Shown here one piece after another: positions 43,083 through 51,718 of a stretch of 64,000 nt of DNA. This DNA is from Fulvivirga ulvae (GTDB lineage Bacteria; Bacteroidota; Bacteroidia; Cytophagales; Cyclobacteriaceae), in contig NZ_CP089981.1 of the NCBI RefSeq assembly GCF_021389975.1, positions 2,381,501 to 2,445,500 of the forward strand. The letters are read 5' to 3'. Every line of letters starts with the position of its first letter. The stretch's first letter is position 1. The notes below the pieces were generated by a model, which saw only the letters and a list, made by a program, of their open reading frames with translations, did not search any database and was not told where the DNA came from. Both the position numbers and the translations under genes were made by a program.

Positions 43083-43271
43083 TTGCCGATTTATCGTAAT
43101 AACCATATGATTCACAAACAGCTGCGTCATTATCAGCACTAAATTTTAACTAATTTTAAGATTACTTTTAAACTTTCCTTTAAATCATAAATTCAATTAC
43201 ATAATCCAAACTATAGTAAAAAAAAATTGTTTTATTTATGATACCTAATAAACCTAAAACGTGCTATAGTT
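43083..43271. other. AT-rich intergenic region
   Basis: No gene is seen. The DNA is AT-rich with runs of A and T and carries no convincing terminator for the preceding gene. Confidence 0.5.
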
Positions 43272-43433
43272 ATGAATTGTGTAATTGATAAGTCCATTCT
43301 TTTTCACTTAAGACAAGGAAAGAAAGCAGAAGTGATCCTAAGGTATATCAAAATGAAATACCGAATAAGCATGGATCTGTCTGCGTTGAAAGAGCGGGTT
43401 AAAAACCTCAACTCTCAGCTTGAGTTAACCTAA
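43272..43433 (+). CDS. Possible 53-residue protein
   Basis: A short frame from ATG 43272 with the sequence MNCVIDKSILFHLRQGKKAE and a basic, helical remainder (KMKYRISMDLSALKERVKNL). The codon use looks coding, and the end overlaps the stop of the convergent asparaginase gene by 4 bp. Its basic helices would suit a small DNA-binding protein, but nothing identifies a family. Confidence 0.35.
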   Translation: MNCVIDKSILFHLRQGKKAEVILRYIKMKYRISMDLSALKERVKNLNSQLELT

Positions 43434-44479
43434 TCTTTATAGATCTTAACAATGGGGTTATTTTTTTCACGAATATAACCCCTGTACATTCCTGCCGTAT
43501 TAAAAGGCATTGCTATATTGCCTTTGCGATCAAGGGCAATTATTCCACCGGATCCTTCTTTTTTGATGAGCTTGTTCATCACTACTTCGTTGGCGGCATC
43601 TTCCACTGTCATGTGTTTGTATTTCATTAATGCGGCAATGTCATATGCCACCACATTTCTTATAAAAAACTCGCCGTGCCCTGTTGCGGAGACACCGCAT
43701 GTGGCATTTTCGGCATACGTACCAGCGCCAATTACAGGAGAATCGCCTATGCGGCCATATCTTTTGTTAGTCATGCCTCCGGTAGAAGTACCAGCTGCTA
43801 TATTGCCATAAGCGTCCAGGGCCACACAACCTACTGTGCCAAATTTATAATCGGGATATTGATCAAGGTATGCCGAAGTGTTTTCCTTTTCCCTGATACG
43901 CTGTAATTGTTCATGACGATTTTCATCATAGAAGTAGGAGGGATCAACTATTTCCAGTCCCTGCTCCGCGGCAAACTGCTCTGCACCATGGCCAGCCATC
44001 ATTACATGAGGTGATTTTTCCATTACAGCCCTTGCGGCCAAAATAGGACTTTTCACATTTGTCACGCCAGCTACAGCCCCGGCCTCACTTGTTTTACCGT
44101 TCATTATGGAGGCATCCATTTCATTTTTCCCTTCATTAGTAAAAACGGCACCACGGCCTGCGTTAAATAGTGGTGACTCTTCCAATATCTGTATGGCCGT
44201 ACTAACTGCGTCAATACTTGTACCCCCGTTTTCCAGAACGGCATACCCGCTGTTGAGAGCTTCCTGTAGCTTGGCCGTATAGGCAGCCTCCTTTTCGGCA
44301 CTCATGTTTTCCTTTTTTATCGTTCCTGCTCCTCCATGTATTACCAAAGTAATAGGTCCGGGGGGTTGTGTTTTTTCATCTTCTATTTCCTTGGAAATGG
44401 TTTTTTCTCCTTTTGGAGAAGGTTGGCATGCGATAAAAAAAATAAGAAAAATGAAGATATATGACTTAACAACTTTCAT
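43430..44479 (-). CDS. Isoaspartyl peptidase / L-asparaginase lipoprotein
   Basis: A 349-residue Ntn-hydrolase (plant-type asparaginase family). It has a lipoprotein signal (IFFIAC, Cys18), VIHGGAGTI near residue 46, NAGRGAVFTNEGKNEMDASI, and the autocleavage site between Gly and Thr in YKFGTVGCVALD, making T215 the nucleophile; substrate residues GSTGGM-like (GTSTGGMTNKRYGRIGDSPV) and GHGE are present. It degrades isoaspartyl dipeptides and asparagine in the periplasm or at the surface. A terminal Lys-Asp ends the chain normally. Confidence 0.92.
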   Translation of the reverse strand: MKVVKSYIFIFLIFFIACQPSPKGEKTISKEIEDEKTQPPGPITLVIHGGAGTIKKENMSAEKEAAYTAKLQEALNSGYAVLENGGTSIDAVSTAIQILEESPLFNAGRGAVFTNEGKNEMDASIMNGKTSEAGAVAGVTNVKSPILAARAVMEKSPHVMMAGHGAEQFAAEQGLEIVDPSYFYDENRHEQLQRIREKENTSAYLDQYPDYKFGTVGCVALDAYGNIAAGTSTGGMTNKRYGRIGDSPVIGAGTYAENATCGVSATGHGEFFIRNVVAYDIAALMKYKHMTVEDAANEVVMNKLIKKEGSGGIIALDRKGNIAMPFNTAGMYRGYIREKNNPIVKIYKD

Positions 44480-44525
44480 AAACAGGGCTGGTTTTTTGCT
44501 TTTTTGAATTCAAAATGTCTGGAAT

Positions 44526-44572
44526 AAAAACAATTTACCCAATATAACCTTTTTTTATTTTGGGTTCCAAAA
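44526..44572. repeat. Direct repeat 1 upstream of the asparaginase gene
   Basis: Begins AAAAACAATTTACCCAATAT and ends TTTTGGGTTCCAAAA. About 80 percent identical, by eye, to 44866-44911, 340 bp away in the same orientation. Confidence 0.6.
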
Positions 44573-44865
44573 CCAGACCTTGATAGAAGTGGAGTTTAAT
44601 ACGGGTTAAAAGAATCACCAATAGGGTAATACGACGTGATTCTCCAATCTGTTCAACGGACTCAAAAATTGGCTCGTACATCTTTCTTTAATTAAAAAGA
44701 AAGTTCCTCTATTTCAACTTATCCTTTTAGGAGATAAGGCTTCTTCTTAAATGGAAATAGACTTTTGCTTTAAAAAATCGAAACATTCAAGGAAATAACT
44801 TTTACAAATCAGCTTAATTTTTATTGGTTTTATGGCACTATTTTAAATTAAATTTGTTTAGACCT

Positions 44866-44911
44866 GAAACAATTTATTCAATATAATCTTTTTTGTTTTG
44901 GGTTCCATAAA
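44866..44911. repeat. Direct repeat 2 upstream of the DksA-like gene
   Basis: Begins GAAACAATTTATTCAATATA and ends TTTTGGGTTCCATAAA. Partner of 44526-44572; it lies 55-100 bp before the DksA-like start, so it may carry promoter or regulator sites. Confidence 0.6.
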
Positions 44912-44966
44912 CTATTTTTAGGCGGTTTTATTGGAACCGATGAAATTTAACTAAAATTTTAGCATA

Positions 44967-45353
44967 ATGAGTAAGGAAGAAAAGACCAGGTATTCAGAGG
45001 CAGAGTTAAATGAGTTTGAAGAACTCATTATCGAAAAATTAGAGAAGGCCAAAAACGAGTTGAAAATATTAAAAGAAACCCTCAATAAAAGTAACGACGA
45101 GGGTACAGACTCTACTTCCGGAAATACCAAAGTGCTTGAGGACGGAGCAGATACAGCTGAAAAAGAAAACCTTAGTCAATTGGCTGCACGCCAGCAGAAG
45201 TTTATAAATAACCTGGAGAGCGCATTGGTAAGAATAAAAAATGGTACTTATGGTGTCTGTTCTGTAACCGGCAAATTGATCTCTAAGGATCGTTTACGTG
45301 CAGTACCTCACACAACCCAATCTATAGAAGCTAAACTAAGCCAGCAGAATTAA
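44967..45353 (+). CDS. TraR/DksA-family protein with degenerate zinc site
   Basis: A 128-residue protein: an N-terminal coiled coil (about 8-85, LNEFEELIIEKLEKAKNELK) and a C-terminal globular motif YGVCSVTGKLISKDRLRAVP. In classical DksA this motif has paired cysteines (CxxC); here only one Cys remains and the second is replaced (CSVT). This form is usual in Bacteroidota. It probably binds RNA polymerase through its secondary channel. It is followed 3 bp later by scpB. Confidence 0.8.
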   Translation: MSKEEKTRYSEAELNEFEELIIEKLEKAKNELKILKETLNKSNDEGTDSTSGNTKVLEDGADTAEKENLSQLAARQQKFINNLESALVRIKNGTYGVCSVTGKLISKDRLRAVPHTTQSIEAKLSQQN

Positions 45354-45356
45354 TCG

Positions 45357-45923
45357 GTGGATTTTCTTCAGAATCATATAGAGGCGTTGATATTTTGTTC
45401 GCCCGGCCCTATAAAGGTTAATGAACTTAAGGCATGCCTCTCTGAGATGTTTGAGGCAGATGTACCAGAAAAGGACATTGAAGAAGCTTTAAAAAAACTG
45501 AAAGAAAAATTTGAATCTGATGAATTTTCTTTCAGTTTAAACCATTCCGGAGGAGGTTACCAATTCTTAACAAAACCGGCATATCAGGCCAGCATAGGTA
45601 TAATGCTGAAGCAGCAATCCAAAAGAAGATTGTCTACCTCCGCATTGGAAACACTTTCTATCATTGCCTATAAGCAGCCTGTTACCAAGTCAGATGTGGA
45701 GAGTATCCGTGGTGTTAACTGCGATTATGCAGTACAGAAGCTTCTGGAAAAAGGCCTGCTGGAGATCAAAGGAAAATCAGAATCAATCGGCAGGCCATTA
45801 CTATATGGAACCAGCGATTTTTTTATGGAGTACTTTGGTATCAATAGTCTGAATGAATTGCCGACACCAAAAGATTTTGCGCCTGCAGATGATAATTCAA
45901 TCGGAGAAGAGTCAGAAAATTGA
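45357..45923 (+). CDS. scpB: Segregation and condensation protein B
   Basis: A 188-residue protein with two winged-helix domains: NHIEALIFCSPGPIKVNELK at the N-terminus and the conserved LSTSALETLSIIAYKQPVTK followed by VESIRGVNCDYAVQKLLEKG and GRPLLYGTSDFFMEYFGI. It joins ScpA and SMC in chromosome condensation. The GTG start 3 bp after the previous gene suggests co-translation. An rluB-type gene follows, a widely conserved scpB neighbour. Confidence 0.92.
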   Translation: MDFLQNHIEALIFCSPGPIKVNELKACLSEMFEADVPEKDIEEALKKLKEKFESDEFSFSLNHSGGGYQFLTKPAYQASIGIMLKQQSKRRLSTSALETLSIIAYKQPVTKSDVESIRGVNCDYAVQKLLEKGLLEIKGKSESIGRPLLYGTSDFFMEYFGINSLNELPTPKDFAPADDNSIGEESEN

Positions 45924-45971
45924 CTTTGTCCGTCAAACATTTAAAACCCAGTAGCGATACTGCGTTATCTT

Positions 45972-46802
45972 ATGAAAAAATCAAGAAAACCAGAAAACAA
46001 ACGTAGCAAGGCTGATGTGAAGGGCCGCGCCAGGTCACAATCCACGTCAAAAGCCAAAAAGGATACTCCTAATATTCCGAAGCAGGATACTCCACAAGAG
46101 ATTCGCTTGAATAAATATATCTCCAACGCCGGAGTCTGTTCCAGACGAGAGGCGGATAAACTCATAGCTGCCGGAGAAATAAAAGTTAACGGACAGGTAA
46201 TTACAGAACTTGGTTATAAAGTTGAGGCTACTGATAAGGTTGTGTATAAAGGGAAGAATTTAACCCCGGAAAAGTCTGTTTATGTACTGCTCAATAAGCC
46301 AAAGGATTTTATTACCACTACCGATGATCCGGAAAACCGCAGGACAGTAATGGAGCTGGTAAAAAACGCCTGCGAGGAAAGAATATACCCTGTAGGCCGA
46401 CTTGATAGAAATACAACGGGACTTTTGCTTTTTACTAATGATGGAGAGCTTGCCCGCAAGCTGGCCCACCCTTCTCACAAAGTGAAAAAAATCTATAGGG
46501 TAGAGCTGGATAAGAATATTACCAAAGAAGATTTTGTGAAGATTGAAGAAGGGCTGGAGCTTGAAGATGGAGTGGCCGTGGTAGATGGCTTAGGCATAGT
46601 GGATAACAATAAAAAAATACTCGGGATTGAAATTCACATCGGAAAGAACCGAATAGTACGACGAATTTTTGAGCACCTTGGTTATGAAGTGATAAAACTT
46701 GACAGAGTAATGTATGGCCCGCTGGATAAACTTAATCTTCCAAGAGGTAAATGGAGGTTTTTGACAGATAAGGAAATAGACAAATTAAAGCGGCTAAACT
46801 AG
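45972..46802 (+). CDS. rluB: rRNA pseudouridine synthase, RluB/RsuA family
   Basis: A 276-residue protein with a Lys/Arg-rich N-terminal tail (about 1-45), an S4 RNA-binding domain (RLNKYISNAGVCSRREADKL) and the synthase core with the catalytic Asp in VGRLDRNTTGLLLFTNDGEL; KIYRVELD and IGKNRIVRRIFEHLGYEV complete it. It isomerises a uridine in the large-subunit rRNA. It is the last gene of the dksA-like/scpB/rluB group. The family cannot be split into RluB or RsuA by eye alone, but scpB linkage favours RluB. Confidence 0.9.
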   Translation: MKKSRKPENKRSKADVKGRARSQSTSKAKKDTPNIPKQDTPQEIRLNKYISNAGVCSRREADKLIAAGEIKVNGQVITELGYKVEATDKVVYKGKNLTPEKSVYVLLNKPKDFITTTDDPENRRTVMELVKNACEERIYPVGRLDRNTTGLLLFTNDGELARKLAHPSHKVKKIYRVELDKNITKEDFVKIEEGLELEDGVAVVDGLGIVDNNKKILGIEIHIGKNRIVRRIFEHLGYEVIKLDRVMYGPLDKLNLPRGKWRFLTDKEIDKLKRLN

Positions 46803-46827
46803 CATCCTCCGGTTTTATTTTGTGCCG

Positions 46828-48216
46828 TCAGAGTTCAGGCTCGGGAATAACAATTTTGAAAGTTGATCCCACCCCCGGTGAAGACTCCAGAGATATGGTG
46901 CCGTTGAGTTTCTTAACGGCCTCTTTAACAATAAACAGCCCTAACCCGGAGCCTTGTGAGTCAGTTGAAGCCCTGTAAAACATGTCAAAGATCTTCGAAT
47001 GGTGCTTGGGGTCAATGCCATTTCCATTGTCTGAGATAGTGATGGTAACAACTCCTCCTGATTTATGAAAACCAACTTTAATGTAAGGATCTGCCTTGGA
47101 GAGATCATGATATTTGACGGAGTTAGAGATTAAATTATTCAATATAGTTACTAATCTGTCTTTATCTCCGTTAAGCAGATTCTTTTCATTGGGTTCATAA
47201 TCAAGCCTGATAGCCGATGCCCCTTTGGCAAATTTTACTGCACCAATTACATCATCCAGCAGTACATTGAAATCCAGTTTGGTTACGCTAAGTATCCTTT
47301 TACTGTTTTTAGAATAGTTAAGTATGTCGTTAATCACCTCATCCAGTTTTTGGATTCGCCCTTCTATCCGTTCAAAAATTTCCAGGGTTTCCTGGTCTTT
47401 ACTTTGGTGCTTGGCAAGGTAGGTGAGGCCTAGTATTGAAGCTATTGGAGAACGAAGGTCATGGGAGGTACTGTAAAAAAAGCTATCAAGCTCTGCATTG
47501 GCTTTTTTAAGGTCGCGACGTTCATTCTCTAACAACCAAATGACCATCCCCATACCTATAAGCGCCTGAAGAAAAAAGTCCAGAAGCCCAAGGTGAGCAA
47601 CATATGGAAATTTGTATTCTATACCAATAAGTGGTAGCAGACCTACAATAAAATAGTTGATCTGTTCAAGACCAAACACTATAAAAGCCACCGTAAGCAA
47701 TTTTTTACCAAGCCCTTTAAAAGTTGAGGTAGTAATTATTATCCAGATTCCTGTGGCCAGAAAGCCTGCGCCTGTAATGAGTGCTCTCACACTTACCCTT
47801 ACAAAAAATCTCTCATCTGAGGCAGAAGTATCATTAAGGAATAGTATACCAGATACTGTTGCAAGTGCGATGGCAAGCAGTAGTATCATGAATAATCTTG
47901 ATTTTTGAAACTTTCTTTCATTGATTAACTCCCATGTACCGATAAAAAGTAAAACGGTTTGAATATAGGAAGCACTTATCGACACAATAGTTAGTGAAAC
48001 CCAAACGGGATGGTCGACAGGATATATCCACATGATTTGTAAAATGGAGGCAGCAGTAAGCAAGTATAAAGCAAAAGCACACCAGCTTAAAGACCAGATC
48101 TTGAGATAGTGCTTGCGGTAGACATTAAAGGTGTACAGAAATAAAAATGCCAGGATGATGCACCAAACTCCTTGCATCAGGTGCTGAGAAAAAAGTCTTA
48201 TCGAAATTTCAGGCAA
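46828..48216 (-). CDS. Membrane sensor histidine kinase
   Basis: A 462-residue kinase. Seven or so hydrophobic helices fill residues 15-230, resembling a 7TM sensor. HisKA follows with the phospho-acceptor His in YSTSHDLRSPIASILGL (H252), then HATPase_c with LNNLISNSVKYHD, VTISDNGNGIDPKHHSKIFD and SQGSGLGLFIVKEAV. It autophosphorylates in response to a membrane signal. No response regulator gene is adjacent, so it is an orphan kinase. Confidence 0.88.
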   Translation of the reverse strand: MPEISIRLFSQHLMQGVWCIILAFLFLYTFNVYRKHYLKIWSLSWCAFALYLLTAASILQIMWIYPVDHPVWVSLTIVSISASYIQTVLLFIGTWELINERKFQKSRLFMILLLAIALATVSGILFLNDTSASDERFFVRVSVRALITGAGFLATGIWIIITTSTFKGLGKKLLTVAFIVFGLEQINYFIVGLLPLIGIEYKFPYVAHLGLLDFFLQALIGMGMVIWLLENERRDLKKANAELDSFFYSTSHDLRSPIASILGLTYLAKHQSKDQETLEIFERIEGRIQKLDEVINDILNYSKNSKRILSVTKLDFNVLLDDVIGAVKFAKGASAIRLDYEPNEKNLLNGDKDRLVTILNNLISNSVKYHDLSKADPYIKVGFHKSGGVVTITISDNGNGIDPKHHSKIFDMFYRASTDSQGSGLGLFIVKEAVKKLNGTISLESSPGVGSTFKIVIPEPEL

Positions 48217-48403
48217 TGGGAAATGATTTTTTTAAATTTCCTAAAAGGTAATTACAACCGCTTAAGTTATCAAGAACAATTATAAATTAGAGGGAAAAAT
48301 AGTATGCTTGCATACTATTTTTGGTCATATGTGTTAATTTTAAGCCTATAATCTAAACTACCTAAAGAAACATAACTGATGAAAAACACCAATAACATAA
48401 AAC
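48217..48403. other. AT-rich intergenic region
   Basis: This stretch holds the divergent promoter region of the sensor kinase gene. No ORF or RNA gene is recognised. Confidence 0.4.
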
Positions 48404-48429
48404 AAAAAAGTCCCGAATTTCTTCGGGAC
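48404..48429 (-). terminator. Terminator of tRNA-Phe
   Basis: On the minus strand GTCCCGAA / TTCGGGAC form a perfect 8-bp stem with a 4-base loop, followed by six Ts, 8 bp after the tRNA. Confidence 0.85.
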
Positions 48430-48436
48430 TTTGATG

Positions 48437-48509
48437 TGGTGCTGAGTGGGCTCGAACCACCGACTCACGGATTTTCAGTCCGATGCTCTACCAACTGAGC
48501 TACAGCACC
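48437..48509 (-). tRNA. tRNA-Phe (GAA)
   Basis: The 73-base sequence folds as a cloverleaf: acceptor GGTGCTG / CAGCACC, D-arm GCTC-AGTTGGTA-GAGC, anticodon loop CTGAAAA (anticodon GAA) on stem TCGGA/TCCGT (one G-T pair), T-arm GGTGG-TTCGAGC-CCACT. The discriminator base is A and CCA is not encoded. Confidence 0.95.
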
Positions 48510-48591
48510 GTTGTAAGAGGATGCAAAACTATATAATTTTATAATTGATGCAAATAAAAATAATAAATTTATACATATAAATTTACTTGGA

Positions 48592-49929
48592 ATGGAATAC
48601 ATAGGACAGATAGCATTTTTAATCATACTTGGAGCAGCCACGTTTGTGCTGCTTAAACGCATTAGGCGTATAAAAAGCAATATTAATCTGGGTAAGGATG
48701 TTGAGATAAACGATAGCACTTCTCAGCGGTGGAAGAATATGTTTTTGATCGCGTTTGGTCAGAAAAAAATGTTCAAAAGACCTCTCCCAGCCTTTCTTCA
48801 CTTGCTGATTTATGTAGGCTTCCTGGTCATTAATATTGAAGTGCTTGAATTTGTGCTGGATGGACTGAGCGGGCAGCATCGTATGTTTGCTCCGTTTCTT
48901 GGGGACGTCTATCCAGTGTTGATGAATATTTTTGAGTTTCTTGCCGTTGCAGTCCTTTTCTCCTGTACCGTTTTCCTCATTCGCCGGAATATTATTAAGG
49001 TAAAGCGGTTTCATGCCCGTGAGATGACTGCTTGGCCAAAGCTTGATGCAAACCTGATATTGATCATAGAGATAGTGTTGATGATTGCTATTCTCACTAT
49101 GAATGCTGCAGACCAATTGTTGCAGCGATCTAATCCTGAGCATTATACAGCCACGGGCTCATTATTTTTCAGCTCTATGCTGATGCCTCTTTTTGAAGGA
49201 ATGGATGCTGCCACGCTTATTTTTATTGAAAGAGCAGCATGGTGGTTTCACATAGTGGGTATCCTTGGTTTTGCTATTTATGTTACCTACTCCAAGCACC
49301 TCCATATTTTTATGGCCTTCCCCAATACATACTACGGCACACTTACGCCTAAAGGCCAGATGAAAAATATGGATGCCGTGACCAATGAAGTAAATATGAT
49401 GCTGGGCATTCAGCCGGAAGGTGGTACACCCCCGCCTGCACCTGAGGAGATCGGCAGGTTTGGTGCAAAAGATATCAATGACCTGACCTGGAAAAACCTA
49501 ATGGATGCCTATGCCTGTACAGAATGTGGCCGTTGTACTTCTGAGTGCCCTGCTAACCAGACAGGCAAGCTGTTATCTCCGAGAAAAATAATGATGGATA
49601 CCCGCGACAGGGCAGAGGAAGTTGGTAAAAGTCTGGCTACAGGTGGTAAAGGGCTGGAAGATGGCAAAACTTTGCTGCATGATTTTATTACCAAGGAAGA
49701 GATCAATGCATGCACAAGCTGCCAGGCGTGTGTTGAAGCATGCCCGGTAAGTATCGATCCGCTGGATATTATTTACCAGCTCAAGAGGTATGTAGCTATG
49801 GAAGAGTCTGGCTCTCCTGCGAGCTGGAATAGCATGTTCCAGAATATTGAAACCAATTTTGCTCCTTGGAAATTTGCCCCTACCGATAGGTTTAAATGGG
49901 CTGATGACCTGAAAAAAGAAGAAGCATAA
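48592..49929 (+). CDS. Membrane iron-sulfur electron-transfer protein (HdrC-like)
   Basis: A 445-residue protein. The first 270 residues hold about five membrane helices (FLIILGAATFVLLKRI, LLIYVGFLVINIEVLEFVLD, FEFLAVAVLFSCTVFLI, WWFHIVGILGFAIYV). A soluble domain then carries two 4Fe-4S sites: CTECGRCTSECP and CTSCQACVEACP. This fits the HdrC-like/FAD-linked oxidoreductase subunits that Bacteroidota pair with a CCG-domain protein; the partner follows 35 bp downstream. It likely moves electrons between a soluble donor and the quinone pool, which is inferred. Confidence 0.82.
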   Translation: MEYIGQIAFLIILGAATFVLLKRIRRIKSNINLGKDVEINDSTSQRWKNMFLIAFGQKKMFKRPLPAFLHLLIYVGFLVINIEVLEFVLDGLSGQHRMFAPFLGDVYPVLMNIFEFLAVAVLFSCTVFLIRRNIIKVKRFHAREMTAWPKLDANLILIIEIVLMIAILTMNAADQLLQRSNPEHYTATGSLFFSSMLMPLFEGMDAATLIFIERAAWWFHIVGILGFAIYVTYSKHLHIFMAFPNTYYGTLTPKGQMKNMDAVTNEVNMMLGIQPEGGTPPPAPEEIGRFGAKDINDLTWKNLMDAYACTECGRCTSECPANQTGKLLSPRKIMMDTRDRAEEVGKSLATGGKGLEDGKTLLHDFITKEEINACTSCQACVEACPVSIDPLDIIYQLKRYVAMEESGSPASWNSMFQNIETNFAPWKFAPTDRFKWADDLKKEEA

Positions 49930-49964
49930 AAAGAAATTGACGAAATAAATAAGATATCTAAGCT

Positions 49965-50765
49965 ATGAGCGATAATAAATATAAAGTACCCACCATGGCC
50001 GAAATGGCTGCCAAAGGAGAGTCACCTGAAATCTTATTCTGGGTAGGCTGTGCTGGTTCTTATGACGACAGATATAAAAACGTTACACGGGCGTTTGTAA
50101 AAATATTGAATGTGGTAGGTGTTTCATTTGCCGTATTGGGTCCTGAAGAAACCTGTACTGGTGACCCTGCACGAAGGGCTGGCAATGAGTTTCTGTTTCA
50201 GATGCAGGCTGTTTCGAACATTCAGGTATTGAATGGCTATAATGTTAAAAAAGTAGTGACGGCTTGCCCGCATTGCTTCAATACGTTGAAGAATGAATAT
50301 CCTGCCCTTGGGGGAAATTATGAAGTGATACACCATTCTACTTTTCTACAACAGTTGATCAATCAGGGGAAAGTATCCCTGAAAGGAGGAGGCGAATTTA
50401 AAGGAAGAAAGATTACTTACCATGATTCTTGTTATCTGGGGCGTGCCAATAACATATATGAAGCGCCAAGAGAAGTGCTTGAGGCGCTGGATGCCGAATT
50501 GGTCGAGATGAAACGCTGCAAGACCAAAGGCTTTTGCTGTGGAGCGGGAGGCGGTCAGATGTTTAAAGATGCCGAACCAGGCAACAAAGAAGTGAACATC
50601 GATAGAACAGAAGAGGCTTTAAGCACCGGCGCAGATACTATTGCTGTAGGTTGTCCTTTTTGTATGACTATGATGAGTGACGGTGTGAAAAACAAAGAAA
50701 AAGAAGCTGAGGTGAAGGTAAAAGACCTTGCTGAGCTTATTGCCGAAGGCCTTGGCGAAAAATAA
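49965..50765 (+). CDS. CCG-domain iron-sulfur protein (HdrB-like)
   Basis: A 266-residue protein with two CCG-type cysteine domains. The second is canonical (HDSCYLGRANN, KGFCCGAGGG, VGCPFC). The first is altered: WVGCAGS, then ETCTGD in place of the CC pair, then TACPHC. In heterodisulfide reductases two CCG domains hold noncubane clusters; here one site may be modified or absent. It pairs with the membrane protein upstream. Confidence 0.82.
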   Translation: MSDNKYKVPTMAEMAAKGESPEILFWVGCAGSYDDRYKNVTRAFVKILNVVGVSFAVLGPEETCTGDPARRAGNEFLFQMQAVSNIQVLNGYNVKKVVTACPHCFNTLKNEYPALGGNYEVIHHSTFLQQLINQGKVSLKGGGEFKGRKITYHDSCYLGRANNIYEAPREVLEALDAELVEMKRCKTKGFCCGAGGGQMFKDAEPGNKEVNIDRTEEALSTGADTIAVGCPFCMTMMSDGVKNKEKEAEVKVKDLAELIAEGLGEK

Positions 50766-50779
50766 GAGTCGATAAACAA

Positions 50780-50805
50780 AAGGCCCGGGCTGATCTCCGG
50801 GCCTT
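50780..50805. terminator. Terminator hairpin after the HdrB-like gene
   Basis: AAGGCCCGG / CCGGGCCTT form a perfect 9-bp stem with an 8-base loop, between two converging genes. The T-tract is weak. Confidence 0.65.
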
Positions 50806-50838
50806 AACCTTAAAAAACTAACAACATATTTCTGCCCA

Positions 50839-51714
50839 TTATTTTTTAAATTCATAAGCCAGGCCTACGGATACTATTCCTGCGCTATACAAATTTGCCC
50901 TCTTTACGATCAGGTCTATGTACCTGAAATACCCCACATTAAGACTGATGCTTTTAAGTAGCTCCACGGACGATTTGACTTCCAAAGCCGTGAACTCGGT
51001 ACCTTCACCCCTGACAAAATCTACTATAGCGCCTTCTCCCAATGATTTTTGAAACGATAACCCGGCGATAACCCAAACCTTTGAAGCGATCAAGCCACCA
51101 AACTCTGCGCCACTTACAGCCTGATGCGTAAAGTCGACCCCTTCGTACTGAGTTCGATAATTGAGTGTTGAATATACTGAAACATAGGCAGGTACCTGGT
51201 GAAATGAATGAGAGGCAGCCACCATTAACCTAAAATTCCACTCACCATCACCTGCTGGCAAATTGATCTGTTCGAAATCATTTTGCTTGTTTTGTGCATA
51301 GTTGTTTGCCTTAGCTGTCGGTATATCAGTGATCAGGCTGATGGATACCGGAAACTTGCCCTGGAGCAGGCCATATTTTAAACCTATAGGCAAATCACCC
51401 AAAGCAGTTATTTTCTCCGTGGTTTCAAAGTAATGATGTTTGATAACCGGACCGTAGCTGATGATTGTCAACCGGTCGGCAATTCCATATTCACCATAAA
51501 GCCCCGTGATGGACTGCGCGAATTCAGAGGTTTTTAATTGATTGCCTGATAGGTTGAAGTAAGTATCAGATGCTCCGTAACTGGTTTTGAGTTTTATATA
51601 ATACTCTCCTTTTTTCCGAGTCCAGCCGCTTTGGGCATAGGCCGTTGATAAACAAAGGAATGCTGTCCCTATCAACAGGGACAAGCATTTGCCTGTAAGT
51701 CCATACCTGCTCAT
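50839..51714 (-). CDS. Outer-membrane beta-barrel-like protein
   Basis: A 291-residue protein with signal peptide (cut after AYAQ, about residue 28), then alternating amphipathic strands ending in aromatic residues (TRKKGEYYIKLKTSYG, LTIISYGPVIKHHYF, AGIVSVGLAYEFKK). The final residue pattern suits a barrel in the outer membrane. It resembles the product at 52251-53111 in length, strand layout and the WTRKKGE / WPQPKGG opening. It starts 4 bp after the DM13-like gene, so the two form a pair. Confidence 0.7.
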   Translation of the reverse strand: MSRYGLTGKCLSLLIGTAFLCLSTAYAQSGWTRKKGEYYIKLKTSYGASDTYFNLSGNQLKTSEFAQSITGLYGEYGIADRLTIISYGPVIKHHYFETTEKITALGDLPIGLKYGLLQGKFPVSISLITDIPTAKANNYAQNKQNDFEQINLPAGDGEWNFRLMVAASHSFHQVPAYVSVYSTLNYRTQYEGVDFTHQAVSGAEFGGLIASKVWVIAGLSFQKSLGEGAIVDFVRGEGTEFTALEVKSSVELLKSISLNVGYFRYIDLIVKRANLYSAGIVSVGLAYEFKK

Positions 51715-51718
51715 GGGT

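Larger units (their letters stand above)
44480..44966. other. Intergenic region with a direct-repeat pair
   Basis: No gene is supported in these 487 bases between two divergent genes. The region holds two imperfect 46-base direct repeats (annotated separately) and two small inverted repeats (CTTATCC/GGAGATAAG; AGAATCAC/GTGATTCT). Promoters for both flanking genes must lie here. Confidence 0.5.
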
